Origin: Natrinema caseinilyticum | GTDB taxonomy: Archaea; Halobacteriota; Halobacteria; Halobacteriales; Natrialbaceae | Assembly: GCF_024227435.1 (NCBI RefSeq) | Contig: NZ_CP100445.1 | Span: 3,407,369 to 3,471,368 of the forward strand | DNA length: 64,000 nt | Reading direction: 5' to 3' | Shown: in pieces, positions 49,313 through 60,963 of the stretch | How positions within the stretch are numbered: the first letter of the stretch is position 1 | Layout: the number at the start of each line of letters is the position of its first letter | Notes under the pieces: generated by a model | What the model was told of the DNA's origin: nothing | Seen by the model: only the letters and a program-made list of their open reading frames with translations | Database searches by the model: none | Made by a program: the position numbers and the translations under genes

Positions 49313-51481
49313 TTACTGGCTCCCTATCTCCCGAACCATGATGTCGTCGAGGTAGACGTGATCCGCGGCGCTGATCCAGTAGGCGATGCTCGATCGTCCG
49401 TATCCCGTGTACTGGGTCGGATCGGAGGTGAACTCGCCGAGTTTCGCGGTTCCCTCGCCGGTGTCGACGGAGATGGTCCAGCTATCCGAGCCGGTACCGT
49501 CGACGACCGTCCGATACCAGGTGTTCGTCGAGAGCGACAGATCGGCGTGGCCGAGGTAATTGTCGCCGCTCGTGCCGCGTTCCTGGATCTGGACGAACTG
49601 GTTGGCACTGTCGAGGCGGATCAGGATACGAAACGCCTCCGACAGATCGCTCGACTGGATCCCGAAGGAGATGCTGAAGAACTCGCCGGTCGTCTGGGGG
49701 TTCCACCAGAACTCCCAGATGTCGTCCGGGGCGGGATAGTTCGGCAGGCCGGAATCGGAGCGGGTGGTTCCGGAGGTGTTGTCCCTGCCGTTCAGATCCA
49801 GTCCGTACGGTTCGAGATAGTTTGCGGAACTCGAGACGGTGGCCTCGGCGCCGTGGGAGTACTGGTCCAGACCGACGCTATCGAAGGTGTCGATAACGGT
49901 GGTGTCTCCGCCGTCCCCGTCTTCGTATCCGAAGTAGAACTCGGGGAGGTTGCCGTTTTCGTCCAGCGGACTCGCGAGCCCTAACTCCGAGGCCGACACC
50001 GCCGTATCGCGATACGTGTTCCCGTTGTGATGGAGTTCCGGCCAGATGCCCTCGGGCGTGATGTGGTCGATGAAAAACTCGGTGCCGTTGTCGCTCGCGA
50101 CGCGAACGTCGTTTTCGAGGTAGACGGTACCCGGGTTGTGCCAATCTGGGAACTCCCGTCCGATGAGGAACGTGTGTGCGTTCGATCCTTCGTCGTAGAT
50201 GTACATCTCTTCGAACGTCGCTGCGACGTTCTCCGTACTGTCGACGCGGATCGGCCGATTCGACCCGTTTTTACCGTGAATTACGCATTTTCGGAAGGTG
50301 ATCTCCTGACAGCTCGTGCGAAGTTGGACCAGGTCGGCTCCCCACCCGTCACCCGCGCCGATAATTTCGAGTCCGACGACCTCCATGTCCCACCCGTAGT
50401 CGGATACGAGAGGAGTGCCTAGCTGACCACTGGTTCTGCCGGATACTTCCGTCCTCCCGCCGATGATCTTGTCGTGATGGGAGATCCGCATCCCACCACG
50501 GGCGTTGTCTACGGCCGTACAGTTCCAGAGGATATTCCGTCCCGGTTCGGTATCCGACAGGACGTAGAACGCATTGGCCTCGAAATTCTTCGCGACACAA
50601 TCCTTCCAGACGTTGAATCCTCTGTGTTTCGGATCGGCGTTGGGGCCATATGCGTGATCGTGCGTGTCGCCATCGCTGTGCCAGGTCATATCCGTCCCCC
50701 CGTCCGGGAACTCGCACCTGTGCACGAAGCCGGTCCCGCCTTCGGCCATCTGGATTTTAAACGTGGCTTCGCCTCCGACATTTTCCAGTACAGGCCCATC
50801 CTTATCCGAATCGGGGTTCGAATACAGGTCCTGTTGGCGGTGTCGGGCACCTTCCAGTTTGACGTCTTCACACCAGGCTTCTTGCCCGATGCCGAACGTC
50901 TGGACAATCGCGACGTCGCTGCTGTACTCGCCCGCATCTTCGGTGATGTCGAACGTCACACCCTCTAACACGAGGTACTCCGGACTGGCGTGGATGAGCG
51001 TGTGGACACTTGGGTTGACTCCAACGTAGTGAATGCGTGCCCCGTCTCCGATGATGCCGACGATGTCACCGATGTCAGAATTCGTGACCATCGACTCCAT
51101 CTCGTACGTCCCGTTTCCGAGGTCGACGATCGCATCGTTCTGTGACGCCTGAACGATCCGTTCAGCGAGGTCGCCGCTCCGACCGTCGTAACTCGAGGCG
51201 TCCCATATATCGTACGCCCGGCTATCCCGAAATTCCCCGTCGGCGCGAAAGTCGGGCTTGGACTGCCAGAGGTTCCAGGCTTCGTCCGTGAGATCGTAGT
51301 AGTCGTTCGATTCAGGTTTTGTGGTTCCGGTGGCCGCCGCTGTCGGAGTTACTCCGTGTGACAATCCCACCATGGAGGCGCCGATCCCTGCCACCCCCGT
51401 TTTTAGCCAGTCGCGCCTGCTGAATCGATAGTCGTTTTCGGTCTGCTTCCAACCGACGCCTTCTTCACCTTCATTATCTAT
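49313..51481 (-). CDS. Secreted beta-helix and LamG-like protein, Tat signal, no standard start codon
   Basis: About 722 aa. Tat signal (RFSRRDWLKTGVAGIGASMVG) upstream of a parallel beta-helix, pectate-lyase-like domain (about 70-470) with repeated strand-turn units such as LEGVTFDIT, WNCTAVDNARGG and KCVIHGKNG, and a C-terminal LamG/concanavalin-like domain (FEFWWNP-like EFWWNPQTTGEFFSI to TISVDTGEGTAK). The Tat frame opens at a TAA with no ATG/GTG/TTG before the RR; the first residue fitting a start is ATA (51481-51479), one base from a consensus ATG. The first standard start, GTG 51394, lies after the RR. Probably binds or cleaves polysaccharide. Confidence 0.82.
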   Translation of the reverse strand: MDNEGEEGVGWKQTENDYRFSRRDWLKTGVAGIGASMVGLSHGVTPTAAATGTTKPESNDYYDLTDEAWNLWQSKPDFRADGEFRDSRAYDIWDASSYDGRSGDLAERIVQASQNDAIVDLGNGTYEMESMVTNSDIGDIVGIIGDGARIHYVGVNPSVHTLIHASPEYLVLEGVTFDITEDAGEYSSDVAIVQTFGIGQEAWCEDVKLEGARHRQQDLYSNPDSDKDGPVLENVGGEATFKIQMAEGGTGFVHRCEFPDGGTDMTWHSDGDTHDHAYGPNADPKHRGFNVWKDCVAKNFEANAFYVLSDTEPGRNILWNCTAVDNARGGMRISHHDKIIGGRTEVSGRTSGQLGTPLVSDYGWDMEVVGLEIIGAGDGWGADLVQLRTSCQEITFRKCVIHGKNGSNRPIRVDSTENVAATFEEMYIYDEGSNAHTFLIGREFPDWHNPGTVYLENDVRVASDNGTEFFIDHITPEGIWPELHHNGNTYRDTAVSASELGLASPLDENGNLPEFYFGYEDGDGGDTTVIDTFDSVGLDQYSHGAEATVSSSANYLEPYGLDLNGRDNTSGTTRSDSGLPNYPAPDDIWEFWWNPQTTGEFFSISFGIQSSDLSEAFRILIRLDSANQFVQIQERGTSGDNYLGHADLSLSTNTWYRTVVDGTGSDSWTISVDTGEGTAKLGEFTSDPTQYTGYGRSSIAYWISAADHVYLDDIMVREIGSQ

Positions 51482-51680
51482 ATTATATGTGGAATTAATA
51501 AATACCCTATATTAAAATTACCTATGATTAGAAGTATTACTTATTTGTGTTTTGGGATATGTGTGGTTGATACTATTAAATATTATCGAGCGGATATCGT
51601 ATTACAGAGAACCGTCAGCGGATTAATAAACGATTTGGGCGGAATCGGGCTCCCGTGTGCGGCGTGCAGTCTCCTCGCTG

Positions 51681-53180
51681 TCAGGCCGATTCACTCTCGT
51701 CTTGCTCTCCCCGCTGTGTGAACAGCCACTGGCTGGTCTGCGTGTACGCCCCCACCGGCGTTCCCGGCTGCGTTTCGATGGCCTCGAAGAACCGATTCGT
51801 GATGACCTCCTCGACGACGCTGACGATCGATTCCACCTCCTCTTCGTCATCGGCGCTGCCGAGGATGCCGATCTCGAGTTGCGCGCCGGCCATGTCGGCG
51901 TGGCCTCCCGCACTGCCGATCCGGTCGTAGGCGTCCCGGAGCGTCTCGCCCAGGTCGACGTCTGCCGTTCTCGAGCGGGCCGACAGGTACACCATTTCGT
52001 CGTTGAACCCGAAGACGAGCGTCGTCTCCACCCCCTCCATCGAAAGCAATTCGTCGGCCGCCTGTGGTAACGCGTCGCGGTCGCCGATTCGGCCGACGCT
52101 CGCGACCGCCACCGAGTCCCGTTGCACTCGGTTCTTGATCGCCCGCGCGATCGTTTCGAGGGTCTCTCCCTCGAGGGAGGGCTGTTCGATCTGGCGCAGA
52201 ATCGACGTGTCGACGTGGGGCCACAGCAGCGATGCGGCCCGGAAGTCCGCGGGAGACACTTCGCGGGTGAAGTCGTTCGTATCGACGCGAATACCGAAGA
52301 GCAGCGCCGTTGCGGTCGCCGAATCGAACGCGAGGCCGAATCGATCGACGTACTCGGTCAGGACCGTACTGGTCGCGCCCACCCCCTGGCGAAGGTCCAC
52401 GAACTCGCCCGGAACCGGTCCGCGAGGCGGGTGGTGATCGATGACGATATCGACGTGACTGTCTTCCGGGAGCTGGTCGTTGACGCCGGGTCGAGAGTGG
52501 TCCACTAGGGCGATAGCCGAATAGTTCTCGAGGGAGTGCTCGCGGCCGACGTTGCGAAGATCTAGCTCCAGCAGGTTCACCATCGCCCGGTTCTCCTGGT
52601 GGGAGATGTCGCCGAAGTAGCAGGCGTCGGCTTCGACGCCGACCGACTCGGCGATGTCGACCATCGCCACCGCGCTCGCGATGGCGTCCGGATCCGGGTT
52701 GTCGTGGGTCACCACGGCCAGCCGACCGTCGATCGCCGACAGCCGTTCCCGGAGTTCGATCGCAGTTTCGGCGGCCGGATTCGTCGTTCGCTCGAGCACC
52801 CGATCTGCCATCGCGGCCGACGGGTCGACGATGTGATCGGCGAGCGCATCGAAGCGGTCGATATCCGCCGCCGTCGCGTTCCCACCCAGATAGGCAACGA
52901 TCGACGTGTCGGGGAACCGGTCTCGCGCGGCCTCGAGCGTGGCTCGGTTGACGTCCGTTCGATCGCCGGCGACGAAAACCACGTCCGGCGTCTCGACGGT
53001 CGCGATGGATTCGGGATCTGCCGGATCGGCGCTCCGGGCCGGCACGCTTTCGTCGCGCAACGTCTCGACGACGCCGTCGTCGTCGGTGATGACGAGCAAT
53101 CGCCCGCCGTCGCCCGCGGACAGCTGCTCTGTCACCTGCCGACAGATGGTCCCGCAGCCCAGCACGAGCCAGAAAACCAT
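51681..53180 (-). CDS. RCK (TrkA-N)-like domain fused to DHH phosphoesterase
   Basis: 499 aa. The N-terminal Rossmann-like domain (WLVLGCGTICRQVTEQL, VVFVAGDRTDVNRAT) is a RCK/TrkA-N fold, and the C-terminal part is a DHH-DHHA1 phosphoesterase: THDNPDPDAIASA, VDHSRPG, VIDHHPPRG and GGHADMAGAQLE. Such fusions are widespread in haloarchaea; bacterial relatives hydrolyse oligonucleotides or cyclic dinucleotides. Signal-nucleotide hydrolysis is an inference. Confidence 0.9.
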   Translation of the reverse strand: MVFWLVLGCGTICRQVTEQLSAGDGGRLLVITDDDGVVETLRDESVPARSADPADPESIATVETPDVVFVAGDRTDVNRATLEAARDRFPDTSIVAYLGGNATAADIDRFDALADHIVDPSAAMADRVLERTTNPAAETAIELRERLSAIDGRLAVVTHDNPDPDAIASAVAMVDIAESVGVEADACYFGDISHQENRAMVNLLELDLRNVGREHSLENYSAIALVDHSRPGVNDQLPEDSHVDIVIDHHPPRGPVPGEFVDLRQGVGATSTVLTEYVDRFGLAFDSATATALLFGIRVDTNDFTREVSPADFRAASLLWPHVDTSILRQIEQPSLEGETLETIARAIKNRVQRDSVAVASVGRIGDRDALPQAADELLSMEGVETTLVFGFNDEMVYLSARSRTADVDLGETLRDAYDRIGSAGGHADMAGAQLEIGILGSADDEEEVESIVSVVEEVITNRFFEAIETQPGTPVGAYTQTSQWLFTQRGEQDESESA

Positions 53181-53226
53181 GTATCGCCGCCTGCGACCCC
53201 AACGGATAAAAGAGACGCGGTCTCGA

Positions 53227-54752
53227 TCAGGGAACGATCGCGGCCGCCGCCTCGAGTGCGGCGTTCGCGATCGGATCGAACGCCGGCAGGATGAGAACCG
53301 TAATTACGGCGGCTGCGATGACCGCCGCGTAGAGCCCGGTCGGTTGAGCGAGGCGGTCGCGGTCGAGGACCGGATCCTCGATCCAGAGTGCCTTGACCAG
53401 CCGGGAGTAGTAGTACAGCGAGAGCGCGCTGTTGACGACGAGTGCACCGGCGACGACGAGCATCGCCGCGTTGTCGGCGGCCGCTTCGATCGCTGCGGTG
53501 TACAGCAGGTACTTGCTCCAGAAACCGCCGAAGAGGGGGAATCCCGCGAGGCTGAACATGAAGACGGCCATCGCGGCGCAGGCGACCGGCGCCTGTCTGG
53601 CCAGACCGCTGTAGTCTTCGAACGTTCGACCGACGCCCCAGTACTCGGCCAATCCGACGAACAGGAACGCGCCCGTGTTCATGAAGCCATAGACCAGCAG
53701 GTGCATCATCGCCGCGCCCATGACCGAGTCGGCGGCTCCGGTCGAGAGACCCGCGAGCCCGATCAACACGTAGCCGGCGTGGCCGATCGAGGAGTACGCG
53801 AGCATTCGCTTGACGTTCTCCTGTGTCGCCGCGGCGAAGTTCCCGACCGTCATCGTCACGATCGCGAGGACGACGAACGCCCACGTCCACTCGACGCCGA
53901 TGACGTCGGTCGTCGCGTCGAGCGGGAACGCCGTCGTGAACACGCGGAACGCGAGGACGAAGCCGGCGGCCTTCGAGGCCGACGAGAGGAACGCGGAGAT
54001 CGGCGCGGGCGCTCCCTCGTAGGCCTCGGGGGCCCAGAAGTGGAACGGAACGCTCGCCGTCTTGAACGCGATTCCACCGATCAACATCAGGATGCCGAGT
54101 CCGAGCAGCCCGCCCATCTCACCGGCGTTTCCGAGCCCCGTCGCGATGGCCTCGAGCTGCAAGGAGCCGGTCGCACCGTACACGAGGCTGATTCCATAGA
54201 CGAAAATCGCCGACGACAGCGCCCCGATCAGGAAGTACTTCAGCCCGGCTTCGACGCTGCCGCGGTTGTCCTTCAGGATCGCGACCAGCGCGTACGACGG
54301 CAAACTCGTTAGCTCGAGGGCGATGAAGATCGTCACGAGGCTGTTGGCCGCGGCCATCATCGACATGCCCGTCGCCGCGAGGATCACCAGCGAGTAGTAC
54401 TCGGCCTGATAGGTGTGATCCCGCAGGTAATCGTGGCTCGCGACCGCGACGAGGGTCGTGACGGCGGCGATGATGATCATGAAGTAAAGCGCCAGTCGGT
54501 CGACGACGAACTGGTCGCCCATGATATCGATGACGCCGTAGTTTTCGATTCCCGTCGCACCGACGCCGGCGGCGCTGAACCACACGGCGACGGCGAGCGA
54601 CGAGAGCGAGCCGACCACGGCGACGCCGGACAGCAGCGTGCGGTTCGTCGAGTGCGGATCGATGCTGTCGAGCAGGAACAAGACGAGCGCCGTCCCCGCG
54701 AGGATCAGTGCCGGTGCGAGCGCCGCCCACTCTGGTAGCTGTACGACCGCCA

Positions 54753-54753
<1 letters not shown>
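53227..54753 (-). CDS. nuoN: NADH-quinone-oxidoreductase-type complex I subunit N
   Basis: 508 aa, antiporter-like membrane subunit with about 14 helices. Contains the conserved Lys/Glu helices (ASHDYLRDHTYQAEYYSLVI, SSASKAAGFVLAFRVF, KRMLAYSSIGHAGYVLIGL). Its ATG shares one base with the nuoM stop. Last gene of the operon. Pumps or conducts protons as the quinone site is reduced. Confidence 0.96.
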
Positions 54754-56272
<1,519 letters not shown>

Positions 56273-56276
<4 letters not shown>

Positions 56277-58321
56277 ACGAACCACCCTCCGAGCACGCCG
56301 AGAATCAACAGTAAGCCGATAAACCCGGCGACCAACAACGCCGCGTAGTTAGTCACGATACCCGTCTGCAGTCGCTTCATCCAGTTACTGCCGAAGAGGC
56401 TGATCGTCGACGTCCCGTTGACGATGCCGTCGATGACGGTCTGATCGAACCTGTCGGCCGTTCGAGCGAGCGGGAGCGTCAGGCCCTCCGCGAGCCAGAC
56501 CTGGTACTCGTCCTGGTAGTAGTTGCTTCGCAGGACGTGGTACGCGCCGCCGAGCTTCTCGGTGTGACGGGTTGGTTCGGGCACGTTGTACAGCGTGTGT
56601 GCGACGGCCGCGCCCAAAAGTGCCAGTCCGAGCGACAGACCGGCACTGAGCAGCATGGTCGTCGTTTCGGACCCGATCGCGCCCTCTTCGAAGGCCACCG
56701 TCTCGTGGTACTCGTGGTAGGTCAGCCCTTCGACGTATCCGTACTCGCCGTCGAGCCAGAACTCGAGGAACGTGATATCGAGGTCGAGCAGGGAAGCGAC
56801 GGGCGCGAGGTTGACGAACCCGGCGACGGTCGCGAGGATTCCGAGGACGACCAGCGGCACCTTGATCGAGAGCCCGACGGGGTGGGGGTCCTCTGCCGTC
56901 TCCGTCCGGGGCTCGCCGTGGAAGGTCAGAAAGACCATCCGGAAGGTGTAGAACCCGGTGAAAAACACCGCGATCAGGCCCATCGCGTAGGCCGCGAGGA
57001 TGACCGGCTGCTCCAACCCGACCGCGAGGGCGTCGAATAGTACCTCGTCTTTCGACCAGAAGCCGGCGAAGGGGACGATCCCCGCGAGCGCGAGCGCGCC
57101 GGCGAGGAACGTGTAGTAGGTAACGGGCGCTCTGTCTTTCAGGCCGCCCATCTCCCACATGTCCTGTTCGTGGTGCATCAGGATGATGACGGACCCCGCA
57201 CCGAGGAACAGCAGCGCCTTGAAGAAGGCGTGGTTCATGAGGTGGAAAACGCCGGCGACGTAACCGCCGACGCCGAGGCCGAGCATCATATAGCCGTACT
57301 GGCTGATCGTGGAGTACGCCAGCACCTGCTTGATGTCGTCTTTGACGACGGCCATCGACGCGGCGAAGAGCGCGGTAAAGCCGCCCACGAAGGCGATGAT
57401 CGCCAGCGCGGTCGGTGACAACGCGTAGTAGCCGAACATCCGGGCGACCAGGTAGACGCCGGCCGCGACCATCGTCGCCGCGTGGATGAGTGCCGAGACG
57501 GTCGTCGGACCTTCCATCGCGTCCGGCAGCCAGGTGTGGAAGGGGAACTGCGCGGACTTTCCGAGGACCCCGCCGAGGACGAGGAGTCCGGTGATCGTCA
57601 CCCACGTCTCGGCGTCGAAGCCGAACAACGTCGCACCGTCGTCGATGGCCGCCTCGGCGGCGGTAACGAACGACTCTTCGCCGGCGAAGCCGAGTGAACC
57701 GAACGTCGCCGCGATCGCGACGACTCCGATCAGGAAGAAGTAGTCGCCGAAGCGGGTGACCAGAAACGCCTTCTTCGCGGCCGACGGGGCCGATTCCGTG
57801 CGGAACCAGAACCCGATCAGCAGGTACGAACAGAGCCCCACGAGTTCGAAGAACATGAACGCCATCAGCAGATTGTCCGCGAAGACGAACGCGAGCATAC
57901 TGAACGTAAAGAGACCGAGTTCGGCGTAGTACCGCCGCAGTCCCGTTTCTCCTTCGTCGTTCATGTAGCCGAGGCTGAACACGTGGACGAGCAACGCGAT
58001 GAGCGACACGATCACCAGCATGAGCGCCGACAGCGGATCGATCAGCACACCGAACGAGAAGGCGACACTCTCGGCTCCCGTTTCGCTGGCGGCAGCGCCG
58101 GCCGTCCACTCGTACAGCGTCGTGTGGTGGACGTCGCCGCCCGCGACGGCCGCGAACATCACGAGCGAGATCAGAAGCGACCCGGCCGTCGCGATAATAC
58201 CCGGAAGCGCGCCCTTTTTCGGCAGGTAGGTCCCGAACAGCAGCGTGACCACGAAGGCCACGAGCGGGAGCACTGCGATCGCCGGTGCGAATCCAAACGG
58301 TCCTGTTGCTGTTGCTGCCAT
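56273..58321 (-). CDS. nuoL: Complex I subunit L
   Basis: 682 aa, the largest proton-pumping subunit, with the long C-terminal lateral helix region. Motifs: FWFRTESAPSAAKKAFLVTR, FPFHTWLPDAMEGPTTVSAL and KQVLAYSTISQYGYMMLGLG. One base separates it from nuoK. Confidence 0.97.
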
Positions 58322-58322
58322 C

Positions 58323-58628
58323 TTACCACCTCATCGTCGTTGGAACCGTGACGTCGACGTCACGGAAGTTTCGGTACAGCACCAGAATGATCCCGAGTCC
58401 GACGGCAACCTCCGCGGCAGCCAGCGCCATCGTAAACAGCGCGAACAGCTGTCCCGTCAGGTTGCCGTGATAGAACGCGAACGCGATCAGGTTGATGTTC
58501 GCCGCGTTCAACATCAACTCGACGGACATCAGGAACAACAGTGCGTTGCGACGCGTCAGGACGCCGAACAGCCCGATACAGAACACCGCCATCGACAGCA
58601 GGACGTAGTACTGTACGTCGACGGTCAT
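58323..58628 (-). CDS. nuoK: Complex I subunit K
   Basis: 101 aa, three TM helices with the conserved Glu in LMSVELMLNAANINLIAF. Overlaps nuoJ2 by 4 bp and lies 1 base from nuoL. Confidence 0.95.
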   Translation of the reverse strand: MTVDVQYYVLLSMAVFCIGLFGVLTRRNALLFLMSVELMLNAANINLIAFAFYHGNLTGQLFALFTMALAAAEVAVGLGIILVLYRNFRDVDVTVPTTMRW

Positions 58629-59110
58629 CGGGACTCACCCCCGGCGTCTGCGGACTCGGACCGCTTACCGCCGTCGGAACGCCGTTCCGACGAGGATCGC
58701 GATCCGTCTCCGGACCGCTTACCGCCGTCCGTAACGGCCGGCTCCGGTCCCGTATCACTGCTCGAGGACGCACCCGTGCTCGAGAGCGCCGAGACGGGTT
58801 CGCCGCCTTCCTCGCGTTTCGCGAGGACGAGCGAGGCGTCGAGTGCCGCGTCCAGTGCGACGGCGACGAGCAAGACGGCGGCGAGGAACGGTTCCGTGCC
58901 GCCAACTTGCTGCAGCGAGTCGAAGCCGAACAGCGCGTAGCCGAGTTCGGCCGTGATCGAGACGTCGTCGGGGAAGCCGGCTCCCGCGGCCGCAGTCATG
59001 GGCTCGAACGTCGTGTTCAGCGCGATGAGCGCCATCACGCCGAACAGCCCGACGGCGAGTAATCCCGGAACGAGCGTCCGGCCGAGCCGGAGTTTCGGGC
59101 CGGTCGTCAT
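58625..59110 (-). CDS. nuoJ2: Complex I subunit J, second half (NuoJ2) with disordered tail
   Basis: 161 aa. Two TM helices (LVPGLLAVGLFGVMALIALN, PFLAAVLLVAVALDAALDAS) then a 60-residue polar tail rich in Ser/Gly/Arg/Asp (VTDGGKRSGDGSRSSSERRS, ESADAGGESR) with two GGKRS copies. Complements NuoJ1, giving the full NuoJ. It overlaps both neighbours by 4 bp. The tail is not expected of NuoJ in bacteria. Confidence 0.88.
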   Translation of the reverse strand: MTTGPKLRLGRTLVPGLLAVGLFGVMALIALNTTFEPMTAAAGAGFPDDVSITAELGYALFGFDSLQQVGGTEPFLAAVLLVAVALDAALDASLVLAKREEGGEPVSALSSTGASSSSDTGPEPAVTDGGKRSGDGSRSSSERRSDGGKRSESADAGGESR

Positions 59111-59385
59111 GCCTGTACCACCTCGTCGGAATCGGCGTCGGATTCCTCGCGCTGGGTCAGCATGACGGCGAACGTGATGAGGACGAGGACCCCGCCCACG
59201 TAGACGAGGACCTGCATCATGGCGACGAATTCGGCCGCCAGCATCACGTAGTGAACCGCCACGCTGAGCAGCGCAACACCCAGCAGGAGCGCCGAATGCC
59301 ACGGGTCCTGCACGAGTACGACACCCACCGCGCTGGAAAGCGTGACGAACGCGAACAGCGCGAACGCGATCAACTCGTAGTTCAT
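59107..59385 (-). CDS. nuoJ1: Complex I subunit J, first half (NuoJ1)
   Basis: 92 aa, three helices: AFALFAFVTLSSAVGVVLV, SALLLGVALLSVAVHYVML, AMMQVLVYVGGVLVLITFAV, the N-terminal half of NuoJ with its conserved VYVGGVLVL motif. Overlaps nuoJ2 by 4 bp. Confidence 0.92.
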   Translation of the reverse strand: MNYELIAFALFAFVTLSSAVGVVLVQDPWHSALLLGVALLSVAVHYVMLAAEFVAMMQVLVYVGGVLVLITFAVMLTQREESDADSDEVVQA

Positions 59386-59424
59386 GTTTGTTGGTAGTGC
59401 CCGTTTGCGGGACGGGCGGACCCG

Positions 59425-59886
59425 TTACTGGTAGTCGACCTCCCCTTCACCCTCGCCGACCCACGCTCCCCGGTCAGGTTCGCGGGACGCGAGCGGGTCG
59501 ATGTCCTTGTACCACGGTACCGCTTTCAGCTGCTCTTTGTTGTAGACGAAATCGTGTTTCGTGTCCGCCGTGAACTCGAAGTTCTCCGTCAACAGGATGG
59601 CGTCGACGGGGCAAACTTCCTCGCACAACCGGCAGTAGATGCACTGTCCGATGTGGAGGTTGTACTGTTCGCCGTTTCGCTGTTCGTCCATGACGATCTG
59701 AATCGTGTCGTTCGGACAGACGTTCTCGCACTGGCGACACCAGATGCACCGCTCCTGACTGAACTTGTGGACGCCGCGGAACCGCGGCGACACGTCGGGT
59801 GCGGTCTCCGGATATTCCACCGTGAAGGTGGAGCCGTCCAGCGCGTGTTTCATCGTCGTTGCCATCGATTTGAGTATCCCGATCAT
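59425..59886 (-). CDS. nuoI: Complex I subunit I (two [4Fe-4S] ferredoxin)
   Basis: 153 aa. Two cluster motifs CIWCRQCENVCP and CIYCRLCEEVCP carry electrons to the quinone arm. N-terminal helix GILKSMATTMKHAL; ATG at 59886 overlaps the nuoH stop by 4 bp. A 39-base gap separates it from nuoJ1. Confidence 0.95.
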   Translation of the reverse strand: MIGILKSMATTMKHALDGSTFTVEYPETAPDVSPRFRGVHKFSQERCIWCRQCENVCPNDTIQIVMDEQRNGEQYNLHIGQCIYCRLCEEVCPVDAILLTENFEFTADTKHDFVYNKEQLKAVPWYKDIDPLASREPDRGAWVGEGEGEVDYQ

Positions 59887-60962
59887 GCTATCAGCCCCAC
59901 GATTACCGCGGTCAGGACGAGATTGGCGAACGAGAGGACGAGAAGCCCCTTCCAGCCGATCTCGATCAGTTGGTCGATTCGAACCCGGGGTACCGCCGAG
60001 CGCAGCCACTGCGTCGCGAAGAACACCGCCCAGATTTTGACGAGGAACCAGACGATGCCCGGAAGGACGGGCCCGGCCGGACCGCCGAGGAAGATCGTCG
60101 CGATGATCGCACCGCCGAGAAAGATGTGGAGGAACTCTCCGAGGTAGATCAACACGAAGTAGACCGAGGAGTACTCGGTCTGGTAGCCCGCGACGATTTC
60201 GGTCGGTGCCTCCGGCGTATCGAAGGGGTTGCGGCCGACCTCCGCGAAGTTCGCGACGAGAAAGAGGATGAACGCAAAGGGATTGACCAGCGCGTACCAC
60301 GTCGGAATGGAGACGCCGGCGATCTCCACCAGCGTCTCGTGCTGTACCGCGACGATCTCTCCCATCTGCAGCGTGCCGGCGAAGATGACGACCGACATCC
60401 CGGTGACGACCAGCGGGATCTCGTATGCGATGTTCTGTGCGACGGCGCGGAGTCCGCCGATCAGGGAGTACTTGTTCGCCGAGGCGTATCCGGCCATCAC
60501 CAGGCCGATACTGGCGATACCCGACACCGCGAAGACGTACGCGAGCCCGACTTCGGGGTCCGCGAGTTGAATCTCGCTTCCCATCGGAATAACGGCGAAG
60601 CCGAGCAGCGCCGACGCTGCGACGATGATCGGCGCGATATCGTAGGCGGGCCGATCCGCGTTTTCGGGTACCACCAGCTCCTTCGAGAGGAGTCGGACGG
60701 CGTCGGCGACGATGATGCCGATTCCGGCCGGACCGAGTCGGTTGACCGCGATCCGGTCGGTGAATGCGGCGGTGATCTTGCGCTTGGCCCACGGCCCCGC
60801 GACGCCTGTCATCGCGAGCATCAGGGACCCGACGAACGCCGCCGCGAGGAACGTGGCCAGCAGTTCGCCGGCGAATCCGAACTGGTCGAGTCCCGTCAGG
60901 GTCCCGAGCCGCTCGGGGAGTAAGACTGTGTCCTGCAGCGGGACGGGCACCAGACCGGCCAT
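59883..60962 (-). CDS. nuoH: Complex I subunit H
   Basis: 359 aa, about eight TM helices forming the quinone-binding base with NuoBD. Motifs: EVGLAYVFAVSGIASIGLVM, NPFDTPEAPTEIVAGYQTEY and RIDQLIEIGWKGLLVLS. Overlaps nuoI by 4 bp; one base lies between it and nuoCD. Confidence 0.96.
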   Translation of the reverse strand: MAGLVPVPLQDTVLLPERLGTLTGLDQFGFAGELLATFLAAAFVGSLMLAMTGVAGPWAKRKITAAFTDRIAVNRLGPAGIGIIVADAVRLLSKELVVPENADRPAYDIAPIIVAASALLGFAVIPMGSEIQLADPEVGLAYVFAVSGIASIGLVMAGYASANKYSLIGGLRAVAQNIAYEIPLVVTGMSVVIFAGTLQMGEIVAVQHETLVEIAGVSIPTWYALVNPFAFILFLVANFAEVGRNPFDTPEAPTEIVAGYQTEYSSVYFVLIYLGEFLHIFLGGAIIATIFLGGPAGPVLPGIVWFLVKIWAVFFATQWLRSAVPRVRIDQLIEIGWKGLLVLSFANLVLTAVIVGLIA

Positions 60963-60963
60963 A

